Of a stretch of 8,680 bases of DNA, positions 1 through 6,949 are shown piece by piece. This stretch comes from Anaerolineae bacterium (GTDB lineage Bacteria; Chloroflexota; Anaerolineae; B4-G1; SLSP01): the NCBI GenBank assembly GCA_018055515.1, contig JAGPHL010000017.1, positions 1-8,680 on the forward strand, in the 5' to 3' direction. The notes beneath the pieces are model-generated. The model was not told the DNA's origin and did no database searches. It was given only the letters and a program-made list of their open reading frames with translations. Position numbers and translations under genes: made by a program. How positions within the stretch are numbered: the stretch's first letter is position 1; each line of letters starts with the position of its first letter.

Positions 1-660
1 GTAAGCCTCCCACGTGCCGTGATAATCCAGATGCTCGTGGGTGATGTTGGTGACCACGGCCACGTCGAAATCGCAGCCGGCCAGGCGATGCTGCGCCAGG
101 CCGTGAGACGTGGCCTCGACGACGGCGTGCGTGGCGCCATCGGCGACCATCTCCGCAAGGTAGGCCTGAATCTCGTCGGCAGGGGGCGTGGTGGTGTGCA
201 GGCCCGTGTCCAGGCTACGAGGGCCGATCTGGGCATTCACGGTGCTGATCATGCCCGCGTTATGTCCCCCCGCGCGAAGGATGGCGTAAATCAGGTTGGT
301 CGTCGTCGTCTTGCCGTCCGTGCCGGTGACGCCGATCAGGGTGAGCTTGCGGGACGGGAAATTCAACAACGCCGCGCACAGCCACCCGAACGCCTCCGCG
401 GCATTCTCCACCCGGGCATAGGGCGTCCCTGGCGGCAAGGACAGGCCGGCGAGAGCGCGCTCGCCCACCACTGCGGCGGCGCCCGCCGCCAAAGCCTGCG
501 GGATGAAGTCATGTCCATCACGGGTGAGGCCCGGAATGGCCACGAAAAGGCTGCCAGGTGTCACCTGTCGGGAATCGGCAACGGCGCTCGCCACGTTGGC
601 GTCGGGCTCCGTGCGCCCCAGAACGCCGGGAATCATCGAAAGCAATTCGCTAAACCGCAT
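1..660 (-). CDS. murE: MurE, UDP-MurNAc-tripeptide synthetase (N-terminal 220 residues, cut by window edge)
   Basis: Cytoplasmic Mur ligase that uses ATP to add the third amino acid to UDP-MurNAc-L-Ala-D-Glu during peptidoglycan precursor synthesis. The reading frame is open from ATG at 660 to the window edge at 1. Residues 1-95 look like the MurE N-terminal UDP-substrate domain, with DSRQVTPGSLFVAIPG at 29-44. The central ATPase domain follows: P-loop GTDGKTTT at 113-120, the TTTP substrate motif at 156-159, EATSHGLAQHR at 182-192 and TNITHEHLDYHGT at 204-216. The carbamylated lysine and the C-terminal motif that separates meso-diaminopimelate from lysine enzymes lie beyond the edge, so the amino acid added cannot be stated. 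An AGGGGAC Shine-Dalgarno-like stretch sits about 5 nt before the ATG and supports this start. It lies 103 nt downstream of nuoN on the same strand, probably as the head of a separate cell-wall unit. Identity is secure. Confidence 0.95.
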   Translation of the reverse strand, partial: MRFSELLSMIPGVLGRTEPDANVASAVADSRQVTPGSLFVAIPGLTRDGHDFIPQALAAGAAAVVGERALAGLSLPPGTPYARVENAAEAFGWLCAALLNFPSRKLTLIGVTGTDGKTTTTNLIYAILRAGGHNAGMISTVNAQIGPRSLDTGLHTTTPPADEIQAYLAEMVADGATHAVVEATSHGLAQHRLAGCDFDVAVVTNITHEHLDYHGTWEAY

Positions 661-721
661 GGTCGTCCCCTGAACATAGGATGAGATACAGAAAAACACA
701 TGGTCGCTTGTGGCGCAAAAG

Positions 722-739
722 GACAAACTAAAGTTTGTC
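722..739 (-). terminator. Perfect 8-bp-arm palindrome with short T run, possible nuo terminator
   Basis: The arms gacaaact (722-729) and agtttgtc (732-739) are perfect reverse complements around a 2-nt centre; as RNA this would form a 7-bp stem with a 4-nt loop. On the minus strand the stem is followed by C and then TTTT (720-717). It lies between the end of nuoN and the start of murE, where an operon terminator is expected. The stem is AT-rich and the T run short, so termination would be weak. It could instead be an operator or a dispersed intergenic palindrome. Confidence 0.4.
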
Positions 740-753
740 GCCGCATGTCTGCC

Positions 754-781
754 AATCTAAAATCTAAAATCTAAAATCTAG
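754..781. repeat. Tandem heptamer repeat, 4 copies of AATCTAA
   Basis: Three exact copies of aatctaa (754-760, 761-767, 768-774) are followed by aatctag (775-781). The array overlaps the last codons of nuoN: on the minus strand it encodes Leu-Asp-Phe-Arg-Phe and supplies the TAG stop at 764-766. It is much more AT-rich than its surroundings. This resembles the short tandem heptanucleotide repeats known from cyanobacterial intergenic regions; any relation to them is inference. Confidence 0.9.
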
Positions 782-2245
782 AGTCCAAAGCCCGCCGGGC
801 GGAAAGACGCCCAAGAGAATGACCAACGCGACACTGATCCCCAGCGCCGCGGCCAGCCACGGCGAGATTCGCAGCGGTTCGTCCGAGTGCGCCGGCTGGA
901 GGTACATCGCGTGGATAATTTTCCAGTAGTAGGCGATCGAGACGACGTTGCTGAGCACCGCGATCACGGTGAGCCAGGGGAACCCCGCCTCCAGCGCTCC
1001 CGCGAACAGCCAGAACTTGCCAAGGAAGCCGGCGGTCAGCGGCATCCCGATCAAAGTCAGCAGACTCACCAACACGCTGAAGGCCACCCAGGGAGCGCGC
1101 TGATGCAGCCCAGCAAAAGCGGAGATCTTGGTCGAGAGGGGAGTCGAATTCCCGGTCACCGCAATGATCGCGGCAAAGACGCCCAGGGAGGCCACTCCGT
1201 ATGCCACCAGGTAGAACAGCAGCGCCGCCACGCCCGCCGAGGACTGCACCACGACGCCAATGAGGAGGTAGCCGACCTGCGCCACACCCGAATACGCCAG
1301 AAGCCGCTTGAGATCCGTCTGCCACAGGGCGCCGAGGCTGCCCACGATCATGGTGATCGAGGCCAGAGCGGCCATCAATGCCTGCCAATCGCCGCCATGC
1401 GCAGAAGTAGCGACAGGCAACGCCGTGAGCGTGAAACGCACGAGCGTCGCAAGCCCCGCCAGCTTGGGAATGACCGCGATGAAGGCGGCAGAAGCGGTCG
1501 GCGCTCCCTGATAAGCGTCGGGCGCCCACTGATGGAACGGCGCCGCCGCGAGCTTCATCGCAAAACCGGCGCCCGCCATGATCAACGCCGGCAGGATCAC
1601 GTATTCGAGCTCCGCGACGTGCAGCGGCAGCGCCGAGGATGTGAGGCCGCGATCCAGAAAAGCGTGCAGCCCGGCCAGGTCGGTCGTCCCGGTGGCGCCG
1701 TAAAGCCAGGAGAAGCCGAACAACATCACCGCAGAGAGGGTCGCGCCGTAGAGGAAGTACTTCAACGCGGCCTCAGAGGCAAGTGGATTCACCCGCTCGT
1801 AAGCCGTCATGATGTAAGCAATCACGCCGAGAAAATCCAGCGCCAGCAGGATGAGCACCAGGTCAGAAGCCGCCCCAAGAATCGAGAGCACCAGCGCCGC
1901 GACGAGCAACAGCGCGCCATAAAACGCCGTGGATTGCGAACGGCAGCAGTCTTCCAACTCGGACAGGAGCGTGACCAGCGCGATGAAGAAAAAGCCCAGC
2001 AGTTTGACCGCCACGGCGAAGGTATCCGGCGTAAGTCCCGCCAGCATGATCTCCCCCGGCTCAAGCGGGGGGAAGACGAGCGCCGCGACCGCCGCCAGCA
2101 GCAATCCCCCCAAAGTGACGCCGAGGAAGTAGCGCCCGTCGCGTGGATGGAAAATCAGATCCCCCGCCAGCAGCAGCAAGACGGTGAAGAGTAACACCAG
2201 CTCGGAGGCGAAGGCACGCAACGTGAGGGCCGAATTCAGCAGCAT
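764..2245 (-). CDS. nuoN: NADH-quinone oxidoreductase subunit N (antiporter-like channel)
   Basis: Complex I membrane-arm subunit, one of the three Mrp-antiporter-like proton channels, nearest the quinone end. The 493 residues and repeated hydrophobic segments fit the usual 14-helix fold. The family motif around the TM7 lysine is clear: FAMKLAAAPFHQWAPDAYQGAP (229-250, written here in part) with K231. K261 lies in the following helix and K410 is in FLGKFW (408-412) of TM12. The TM5 acid, usually Glu in an ELLSL-type motif, is Asp137 here (codon GAT at 1835-1837). The ATG at 2245 follows the nuoM stop after 10 nt, with AAGGGG just upstream as a Shine-Dalgarno. The last residues, DFRF, and the stop are encoded by a heptamer array, so the native C-terminus may have been altered by repeat growth. 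It is the last gene of the nuo cluster. Identity is secure by motifs and position after nuoM. Confidence 0.96.
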   Translation of the reverse strand: MLLNSALTLRAFASELVLLFTVLLLLAGDLIFHPRDGRYFLGVTLGGLLLAAVAALVFPPLEPGEIMLAGLTPDTFAVAVKLLGFFFIALVTLLSELEDCCRSQSTAFYGALLLVAALVLSILGAASDLVLILLALDFLGVIAYIMTAYERVNPLASEAALKYFLYGATLSAVMLFGFSWLYGATGTTDLAGLHAFLDRGLTSSALPLHVAELEYVILPALIMAGAGFAMKLAAAPFHQWAPDAYQGAPTASAAFIAVIPKLAGLATLVRFTLTALPVATSAHGGDWQALMAALASITMIVGSLGALWQTDLKRLLAYSGVAQVGYLLIGVVVQSSAGVAALLFYLVAYGVASLGVFAAIIAVTGNSTPLSTKISAFAGLHQRAPWVAFSVLVSLLTLIGMPLTAGFLGKFWLFAGALEAGFPWLTVIAVLSNVVSIAYYWKIIHAMYLQPAHSDEPLRISPWLAAALGISVALVILLGVFPPGGLWTLDFRF

Positions 2246-2255
2246 GAAGCCCCTT

Positions 2256-3770
2256 TCAGAACAACGTGCGCAGCAACGCCTGCACGGCGGCGTCGAACGT
2301 CGCCAGCAGGGGCGCGGGGTACAATCCCAGCACCACAGTCAGCACGACCAGCGGCGCTACGGTGAGCTGCTCCCACCACGTCAGATCGGGGAGCTGCGCC
2401 CAGCGGGTGGTGTCGAGGGAGCCGAGGAACAGGTGCTGCACCACCTTCCACAGGATGTAGGCTGCCGTGAAGACGATCCCCAGGACGCCGATATAAGCCG
2501 CGAGGGGCAGCAATTGCGCCGTCCCACGGAAGACGAAGAATTCACTCCAGAAGCCCGCCAGCCCCGGCAGGCCCAGCGAGGCCAGCGCCAGCACCAGCAT
2601 CAGGCCGTAATAGACCGGCATCTGTCCCGCCAACCCGCCAAAAGCGCGCAGGTCGCGGGTGTGGGAGCGTTCGTAGAGCATCCCGACGAGGAAGAACATC
2701 CCGCCGGTGACGATCCCATGCGAGAAAAGTTGCCAGACCGCGCCGTTGAGCGCCGACGCCGCAGCCGCCTGGGTAGCGGTCCCGCCGACCGCCGTGGCGC
2801 ACACTCCCAGGGTGAAATAGCCCATGTGCGCGACAGAAGAATAGGCGATCAGCCGTTTGAGGTCCCATTGCGCCAGGCACACCAACGCGCCGTAAACGAT
2901 GCTGAACAACGCTAACACCGGCAAGATGGGGACGTCCACCACGTAGTAGCGGAACATCTGCGGGAACAGCGGCAATCCAATCCGCAACATGCCGTAAGCG
3001 CCGAGCTTGAGCAACACACCCGCCAGCATCACGCTTCCGGCCGTCGGCGCCTCGGTGTGAGCATCGGGGAGCCAGGTATGCAGCGGGAAAATCGGGACTT
3101 TGATGGCAAACGCCAGCCACAGGCCCCAGAAAGCCAGGTTCGCCCAGCGCAGGTCGTGGGCGAAGGGACGCAAACGCGCCAGTTCGACGATGTCGAACGT
3201 GCCGGTGTTGAAATAAATGGCCAGAATCGCCAGGAGCGCGAACACGCTGCCGGCGAGGGTGTAGATGAAGAACTTGATCGCCGCATAGTCGCGGCGCTTC
3301 CCACCCCAAATGCCGATGATGAGGAACATCGGGACGAGGCCAATCTCCCAGAAAACGTAAAACAGCACCAGATCCAGCGCCACGAAGACGCCGATCAGCC
3401 CGGTTTCCAGCAGCAAGAACAAGAGATAGTATTCCTTGACCCGTTCCTCGACGGTGTGAGCGGAATAGAAAAGCGCCAGCGTCATCAACAAGGCCGTCAG
3501 CCAAATCAACGGCGCGCTGAGGCCGTCCGCGCCGACGGAATACCAGATGTCGAACGCGGGAATCCAGGGGTAACGCTCCGTCAGTTGCAGGGATCCCGCC
3601 CCCAATTGCTCCACATAAATCCACAAGAGCGTCGCCAGCACCAGGCTGAACACGGCAAAGGCCACGCCCACACGTCGAATCGTGCGCACGTCCTCACGGG
3701 GGATCACGAGAACCAGCAGCGCCCCCAACAAAGGCGTCACCAGGATGGCACTCAGGATTGGAAATTGCAT
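2256..3770 (-). CDS. nuoM: NADH-quinone oxidoreductase subunit M (antiporter-like channel)
   Basis: Complex I membrane-arm subunit, the middle of the three antiporter-like proton channels. Its 504 residues match the family length, with about 14 membrane helices. Functional residues by motif: E142 in FYVFWEIGLVPMF (137-149, TM5), K224 in FAIKVPIFPLHTWLPDAHTE (221-240, TM7), K255 in GVLLKLGAYG (251-260, TM8), QWDLKRLIAYSSVAHMGY (301-318), and E410 in GFWSEFFVF (406-414, TM12). This is a complete set for a working channel. APTAGSVMLAG (241-251) separates NuoM from NuoL, which has GPTPVSALIHA there. The ATG at 3770 has AGAGG about 7 nt upstream. nuoL ends 54 nt before it and nuoN starts 10 nt after it, so co-transcription is very likely. 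Confidence 0.97.
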   Translation of the reverse strand: MQFPILSAILVTPLLGALLVLVIPREDVRTIRRVGVAFAVFSLVLATLLWIYVEQLGAGSLQLTERYPWIPAFDIWYSVGADGLSAPLIWLTALLMTLALFYSAHTVEERVKEYYLLFLLLETGLIGVFVALDLVLFYVFWEIGLVPMFLIIGIWGGKRRDYAAIKFFIYTLAGSVFALLAILAIYFNTGTFDIVELARLRPFAHDLRWANLAFWGLWLAFAIKVPIFPLHTWLPDAHTEAPTAGSVMLAGVLLKLGAYGMLRIGLPLFPQMFRYYVVDVPILPVLALFSIVYGALVCLAQWDLKRLIAYSSVAHMGYFTLGVCATAVGGTATQAAAASALNGAVWQLFSHGIVTGGMFFLVGMLYERSHTRDLRAFGGLAGQMPVYYGLMLVLALASLGLPGLAGFWSEFFVFRGTAQLLPLAAYIGVLGIVFTAAYILWKVVQHLFLGSLDTTRWAQLPDLTWWEQLTVAPLVVLTVVLGLYPAPLLATFDAAVQALLRTLF

Positions 3771-3824
3771 AGACTAGCCTCTACACGAAACAAAATGATG
3801 TCCTCTTCTCGCGGCACCCGCTCG

Positions 3825-6026
3825 TCACAGGAAAAAGGCCACGATCAGGATGATGACGGTGAAAAAAGCCAGGCTCAGGTAATCCTGCACGGCGCCTGTC
3901 TGCAAGGTGGTCACAAATTTGCCCAGGCGCGTCCACAGCCGGGCGACGGGACCTACCGGCGCGTCGGGCACTTCCGGTTCCACGGAGCCGGTAGCCCACG
4001 GCCCCAACTGTCCAAACCAGCCTATCACATTCACCACGGGGTCCACCAGATGCAGGTCGAGCCAGTTGAAGAAGCGCCCCAGGCCGACCGAGATTCCCCC
4101 CCACATATTCACCAGGGCATCCAGAATCTTCTCGTCGAAGTACGCCGCTGCACTGCTCAACGCGCGCACCCCGGCCGCCACCCCGCGCACCGCGCCATCG
4201 GGAACGGCAGCGTCGAAACGCGCCGAGAACGTAGCCAGCGCCTGCGTCGCCCAGACGACGGTGTGCTGATACAGCCCATCAAAGTAGAAGCCCTGCTGCA
4301 GGGCACGGTAAAGCCAGCCCAGGTGCAGGCGTCGCATCGCGGCGGCCAGAGGATCCAACGCGCCGGCCGCGAGCGGACGCCAGCCGTAGACCAGCCATCC
4401 CAGCCCGAGGCCAGCCAATCCAGCCCCAACGCCCAACGCCAGCGGCTGCCAGTCAGCGGAGGCCGGAACCGGCGCGGAAGAAGCTCCGACGAACTCGTGG
4501 AACCCGTTGGGGATAAGGCCCCCCAACACGGGGAAGTGCTCGGGAATCCCCACCCATCCCAACGTCACCGCGAAGGCCGCCAGGATGAGCAGGGGAGTGG
4601 TCATGGAACGCTCGCTTTCCTGCGCGTGCGCCGCCGCCGCGGAACGCGGCGTCCCCAGGAACACCAGGCTCAGTTGCCGGGCGACGTAGAAAGCGGTCAG
4701 CAGCGCCGCCGCTGCCAGAACCCAGAAGATGACCCGATCTTGCGCGTAAACCTGCGCGAGGATCTCGTCCTTGGACCAAAATCCCGCCGTCAACAGCGGG
4801 AATCCCGCCAGCGAAAGCCCTCCCAGGAGAAAGGCCACGGAAGTACGCGGCATGATGCGGCCCAGGCCCCCCATGGCCAGCAAATCGTTGGGGTCAAACT
4901 CGCCGGCTCCGCCGACGTGATGATGGCCGTGTTCCATCGCGTGGATGACCGACCCGGCGCTGAGAAAGAGCAGCGCCTTGAAGAAGGCATGGGTCAACAG
5001 ATGGAAGAACCCCGCCACATAGGCGCCCAGTCCCAGGGCCGCGACCATGTAGCCGAGCTGGCTCATCGTCGAGAAGGCAAGCACGCGCTTGATGTCGTTC
5101 TGCCCCAACGCGACGAGCGCCCCAAACAACGCCGTGAAGGCGCCGATGTACGCCACGGGCAGCACCGGCAATCCCGCCGTCGTCAGCAGGGGGAACATTC
5201 GCACCAACAGGAAGACGCCAGCGGAGACCATCGTTGCCGCATGGATGAGCGCCGACACGGGGGTAGGCCCGGCCATGGCGTCGGGGAGCCAGGTGTGCAG
5301 CGGGAACTGCGCGCTCTTCCCCACAGTCCCGCCGAAGAGCAGCAGGGCGATCACCAGCGCGGGCGATACCGGCAGGCCCAGGTAGCCCGGCTGCGCCAGC
5401 TGCGCGAGCGTCTCCGCGGTGAACAGGTCGCGGTACGCCAGCGAGCCGACGTTCGCGTAGAGGACGACCAGTCCCAGGAAGAAGAACAAATCGCCGACCT
5501 TCGTCACCAGGAACGCCTTCAGTCCCGCCGCGACCGCCGAGGGACGTTCGTACCAGAAGCCAATCAGCAGGTAGGAGCACAGGCCCATCAGCTCCCAGCA
5601 GATGAAGAACGCCAGCAGATTGTCGAGGAGCACCAGTCCCAGCATGGCGGAGGCGAAGAGGGAAATGTAGGCAAAAAAGCGTCCGTAGCGCGGGTCGCCG
5701 TGCATGTATCCCGTGCTGTAGATGAAGATCATCAGGCACAGCAACGGCACCATGAAGAGCATCACCAGCGCCGGCGGATCGAGGGCCAGCCCCAGGGACA
5801 CCGCCTCACCGTTGTTGATGAGCCAGCGCCAGGAGCTCGCGGCCGGTGTCCCCCCGGCTCCCGTCACCGCGAGCCAGAAGATGAGCTGCGCGAGGACCAG
5901 GGCGACGGCAATTCCACCGATCGCCAGGCGGTGACTGAGCTGTGCGCGGCGCTGTGTGAACAACAGGATGCCAGCAAACGCCAGCAAGGGAAAAGTGGGA
6001 ATCAACCAGGCCAGGTTCCAGACCAT
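3825..6026 (-). CDS. nuoL: NADH-quinone oxidoreductase subunit L (distal antiporter-like channel with lateral helix)
   Basis: Largest membrane subunit of complex I, at the far end of the membrane arm, carrying the long amphipathic lateral helix. Motifs: E145 in FFICWELMGLCSYLLIGFWY (140-159, TM5), K237 in GKSAQFPLHTWLPDAMAGPT (236-255, TM7), H262 in IHAATMV, DIKRVLAFSTMSQLGYM (311-327), H346 and K350 in LTHAFFKALLF (344-354), and K419 with D420 in FWSKDE (416-421, TM12). These are the proton-path positions of the family. At 733 residues it is over 100 longer than E. coli NuoL (about 613). The extra length lies in a His-rich loop, EHGHHH (365-370), and mainly in the linker and lateral-helix region after residue 460. 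The final hydrophobic stretch (718-733) is the anchoring helix. The ATG at 6026 has AAGGGG upstream and begins 16 nt after the nuoK stop. Confidence 0.97.
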   Translation of the reverse strand: MVWNLAWLIPTFPLLAFAGILLFTQRRAQLSHRLAIGGIAVALVLAQLIFWLAVTGAGGTPAASSWRWLINNGEAVSLGLALDPPALVMLFMVPLLCLMIFIYSTGYMHGDPRYGRFFAYISLFASAMLGLVLLDNLLAFFICWELMGLCSYLLIGFWYERPSAVAAGLKAFLVTKVGDLFFFLGLVVLYANVGSLAYRDLFTAETLAQLAQPGYLGLPVSPALVIALLLFGGTVGKSAQFPLHTWLPDAMAGPTPVSALIHAATMVSAGVFLLVRMFPLLTTAGLPVLPVAYIGAFTALFGALVALGQNDIKRVLAFSTMSQLGYMVAALGLGAYVAGFFHLLTHAFFKALLFLSAGSVIHAMEHGHHHVGGAGEFDPNDLLAMGGLGRIMPRTSVAFLLGGLSLAGFPLLTAGFWSKDEILAQVYAQDRVIFWVLAAAALLTAFYVARQLSLVFLGTPRSAAAAHAQESERSMTTPLLILAAFAVTLGWVGIPEHFPVLGGLIPNGFHEFVGASSAPVPASADWQPLALGVGAGLAGLGLGWLVYGWRPLAAGALDPLAAAMRRLHLGWLYRALQQGFYFDGLYQHTVVWATQALATFSARFDAAVPDGAVRGVAAGVRALSSAAAYFDEKILDALVNMWGGISVGLGRFFNWLDLHLVDPVVNVIGWFGQLGPWATGSVEPEVPDAPVGPVARLWTRLGKFVTTLQTGAVQDYLSLAFFTVIILIVAFFL

Positions 6027-6042
6027 CAGCGCGCCCCTTCGC

Positions 6043-6351
6043 TCATCCTTTCAGGGTATCAATTTCATCCACGGCGACAGTCTGGCGTGTGCGCCAGACC
6101 GCAATCATGATGGCGAGTCCCAACGCCGTTTCCGCCGCCGCGATGACATACACGAAGAGCGCAAAAACACGCCCCACCACCTGGCCTTCCTCAAGATAAC
6201 GCGAGAAAGCGATCAGGTTAATGTTGACCGCATTGAGGAGCAGCTCCAGGGACATCAGGAGCATCACCAGATTGCGGCGCGCGAGAAGGCCGTACAGGCC
6301 AATGGAAAACAACGCCGCCGCCAAAATCAAGTACCAGCTCAAAGGGACCAT
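6043..6351 (-). CDS. nuoK: NADH-quinone oxidoreductase subunit K
   Basis: Small complex I membrane subunit (102 residues, the usual length, three membrane helices), homologous to MnhC/MrpC antiporter subunits and part of the proton path between NuoJ and NuoN. The two buried membrane glutamates characteristic of the family are present: E36 in MSLELLLNAVNINLIAFS (33-50) and E74 in VIAAAETALGLAIMIAVWR (69-87). The N-terminal YLILAAALFSIGLYGLLARRN matches the first helix and charged turn. The start ATG at 6351 is separated by one base from the nuoJ TGA (6353-6355), and GGAG lies 7 nt upstream inside nuoJ, so the two genes are probably translationally coupled. nuoL follows after 16 nt. Confidence 0.97.
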   Translation of the reverse strand: MVPLSWYLILAAALFSIGLYGLLARRNLVMLLMSLELLLNAVNINLIAFSRYLEEGQVVGRVFALFVYVIAAAETALGLAIMIAVWRTRQTVAVDEIDTLKG

Positions 6352-6352
6352 T

Positions 6353-6856
6353 TCACCGCTCCCGGGCGATGTACAACGCGCCCAATAGCACCACGAACAA
6401 GAGCAAGGAGGCGAGCTCGAAGGGGACGGCGTACCCCGCGCGCGAGACGAGCGTCTGTCCCAGCAACGCCAGGTCGTTCTGCGGCGCCGGGACGAGAGGC
6501 TCCGAGGGCCACGGCACCTGCAGGATCAACCACGTCAACCCCCCAAAGACGCCGGCAGCCACAACAGCAGCGCCATAGGTACTGCGGGCGGGACGGGGAC
6601 GGTCTCCCATGAAGCCACGGGTGACCATGATCGCCAGCACCGCCAGCACAGAGACGCCGCCGACATAGATGAAGAGTTGCATCCCCGCCATGAAGGAGAC
6701 GCCGAGCAGCACGTACAGCGCCGCCACCCCCACAAAGACGGCGATCATCAGCAAAATCGCGTGGAAAATATGGCGGGCGAGGACCATCGCCAGCGCCGCT
6801 GCCACCGTCAGCGCCGCGATCACCAGAAAAGCGATTTGCCCAAACCCCAATGTCAT
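6353..6856 (-). CDS. nuoJ: NADH-quinone oxidoreductase subunit J
   Basis: Complex I membrane subunit of 167 residues with five hydrophobic segments. The hallmark third helix is present at about 45-79 (ALYVLLGVSFMAGMQLFIYV, then GGVSVLAVLAIMVT); in known structures this helix contains a pi-bulge implicated in coupling quinone chemistry to proton transfer. The C-terminal FELASLLLFVVLLGALYIAR segment is also typical. The ATG at 6854-6856 has GAGG four bases upstream. The gene follows nuoH after 93 nt, the place where the ferredoxin-like nuoI gene commonly sits; nuoI is not there. One base separates it from nuoK. Confidence 0.95.
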   Translation of the reverse strand: MTLGFGQIAFLVIAALTVAAALAMVLARHIFHAILLMIAVFVGVAALYVLLGVSFMAGMQLFIYVGGVSVLAVLAIMVTRGFMGDRPRPARSTYGAAVVAAGVFGGLTWLILQVPWPSEPLVPAPQNDLALLGQTLVSRAGYAVPFELASLLLFVVLLGALYIARER

Positions 6857-6876
6857 AGCGCCTCAATCCTGCACGT

Positions 6877-6890
6877 TGCCGTTACCGGCA
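6877..6890 (-). other. Small GNRA-capped hairpin in the nuoH-nuoJ spacer
   Basis: On the coding strand TGCCG and CGGCA pair perfectly around the tetraloop GTAA, which is of the GNRA class. It sits about 20 nt before the nuoJ start within the 93-nt spacer (6857-6949). No T run follows, so it is not an intrinsic terminator; a run of five Ts lies just upstream instead. A role in mRNA stability or processing is possible but speculative. Nothing else is recognisable in the spacer. Confidence 0.4.
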
Positions 6891-6949
6891 GCAAAAACTA
6901 CCTGCTCCGCCTGACGTTGCCTGATCTCCGCCCCGCGCTGCCTTATTCC

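Noticed and set aside
19..684. Plus-strand open frame of 221 codons opposite murE
   Set aside because: The minus strand carries unmistakable MurE motifs over the same stretch, although that gene is cut by the window edge.
661..720. A dedicated murE promoter
   Set aside because: The best -10-like string (TATGTT) has no credible -35 partner, so I do not call one.
887..2194. Plus-strand open frame of 435 codons opposite nuoN
   Set aside because: Same Arg/Gln-rich composition typical of the antisense of a hydrophobic membrane protein; no motif and no ribosome binding context.
3057..6110. A 1017-codon plus-strand open frame antisense to nuoL and nuoM
   Set aside because: Its product is rich in Gln, Arg, His and Glu with no recognisable domain, and it mirrors codons of two certain nuo genes. 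It is a GC-bias shadow.
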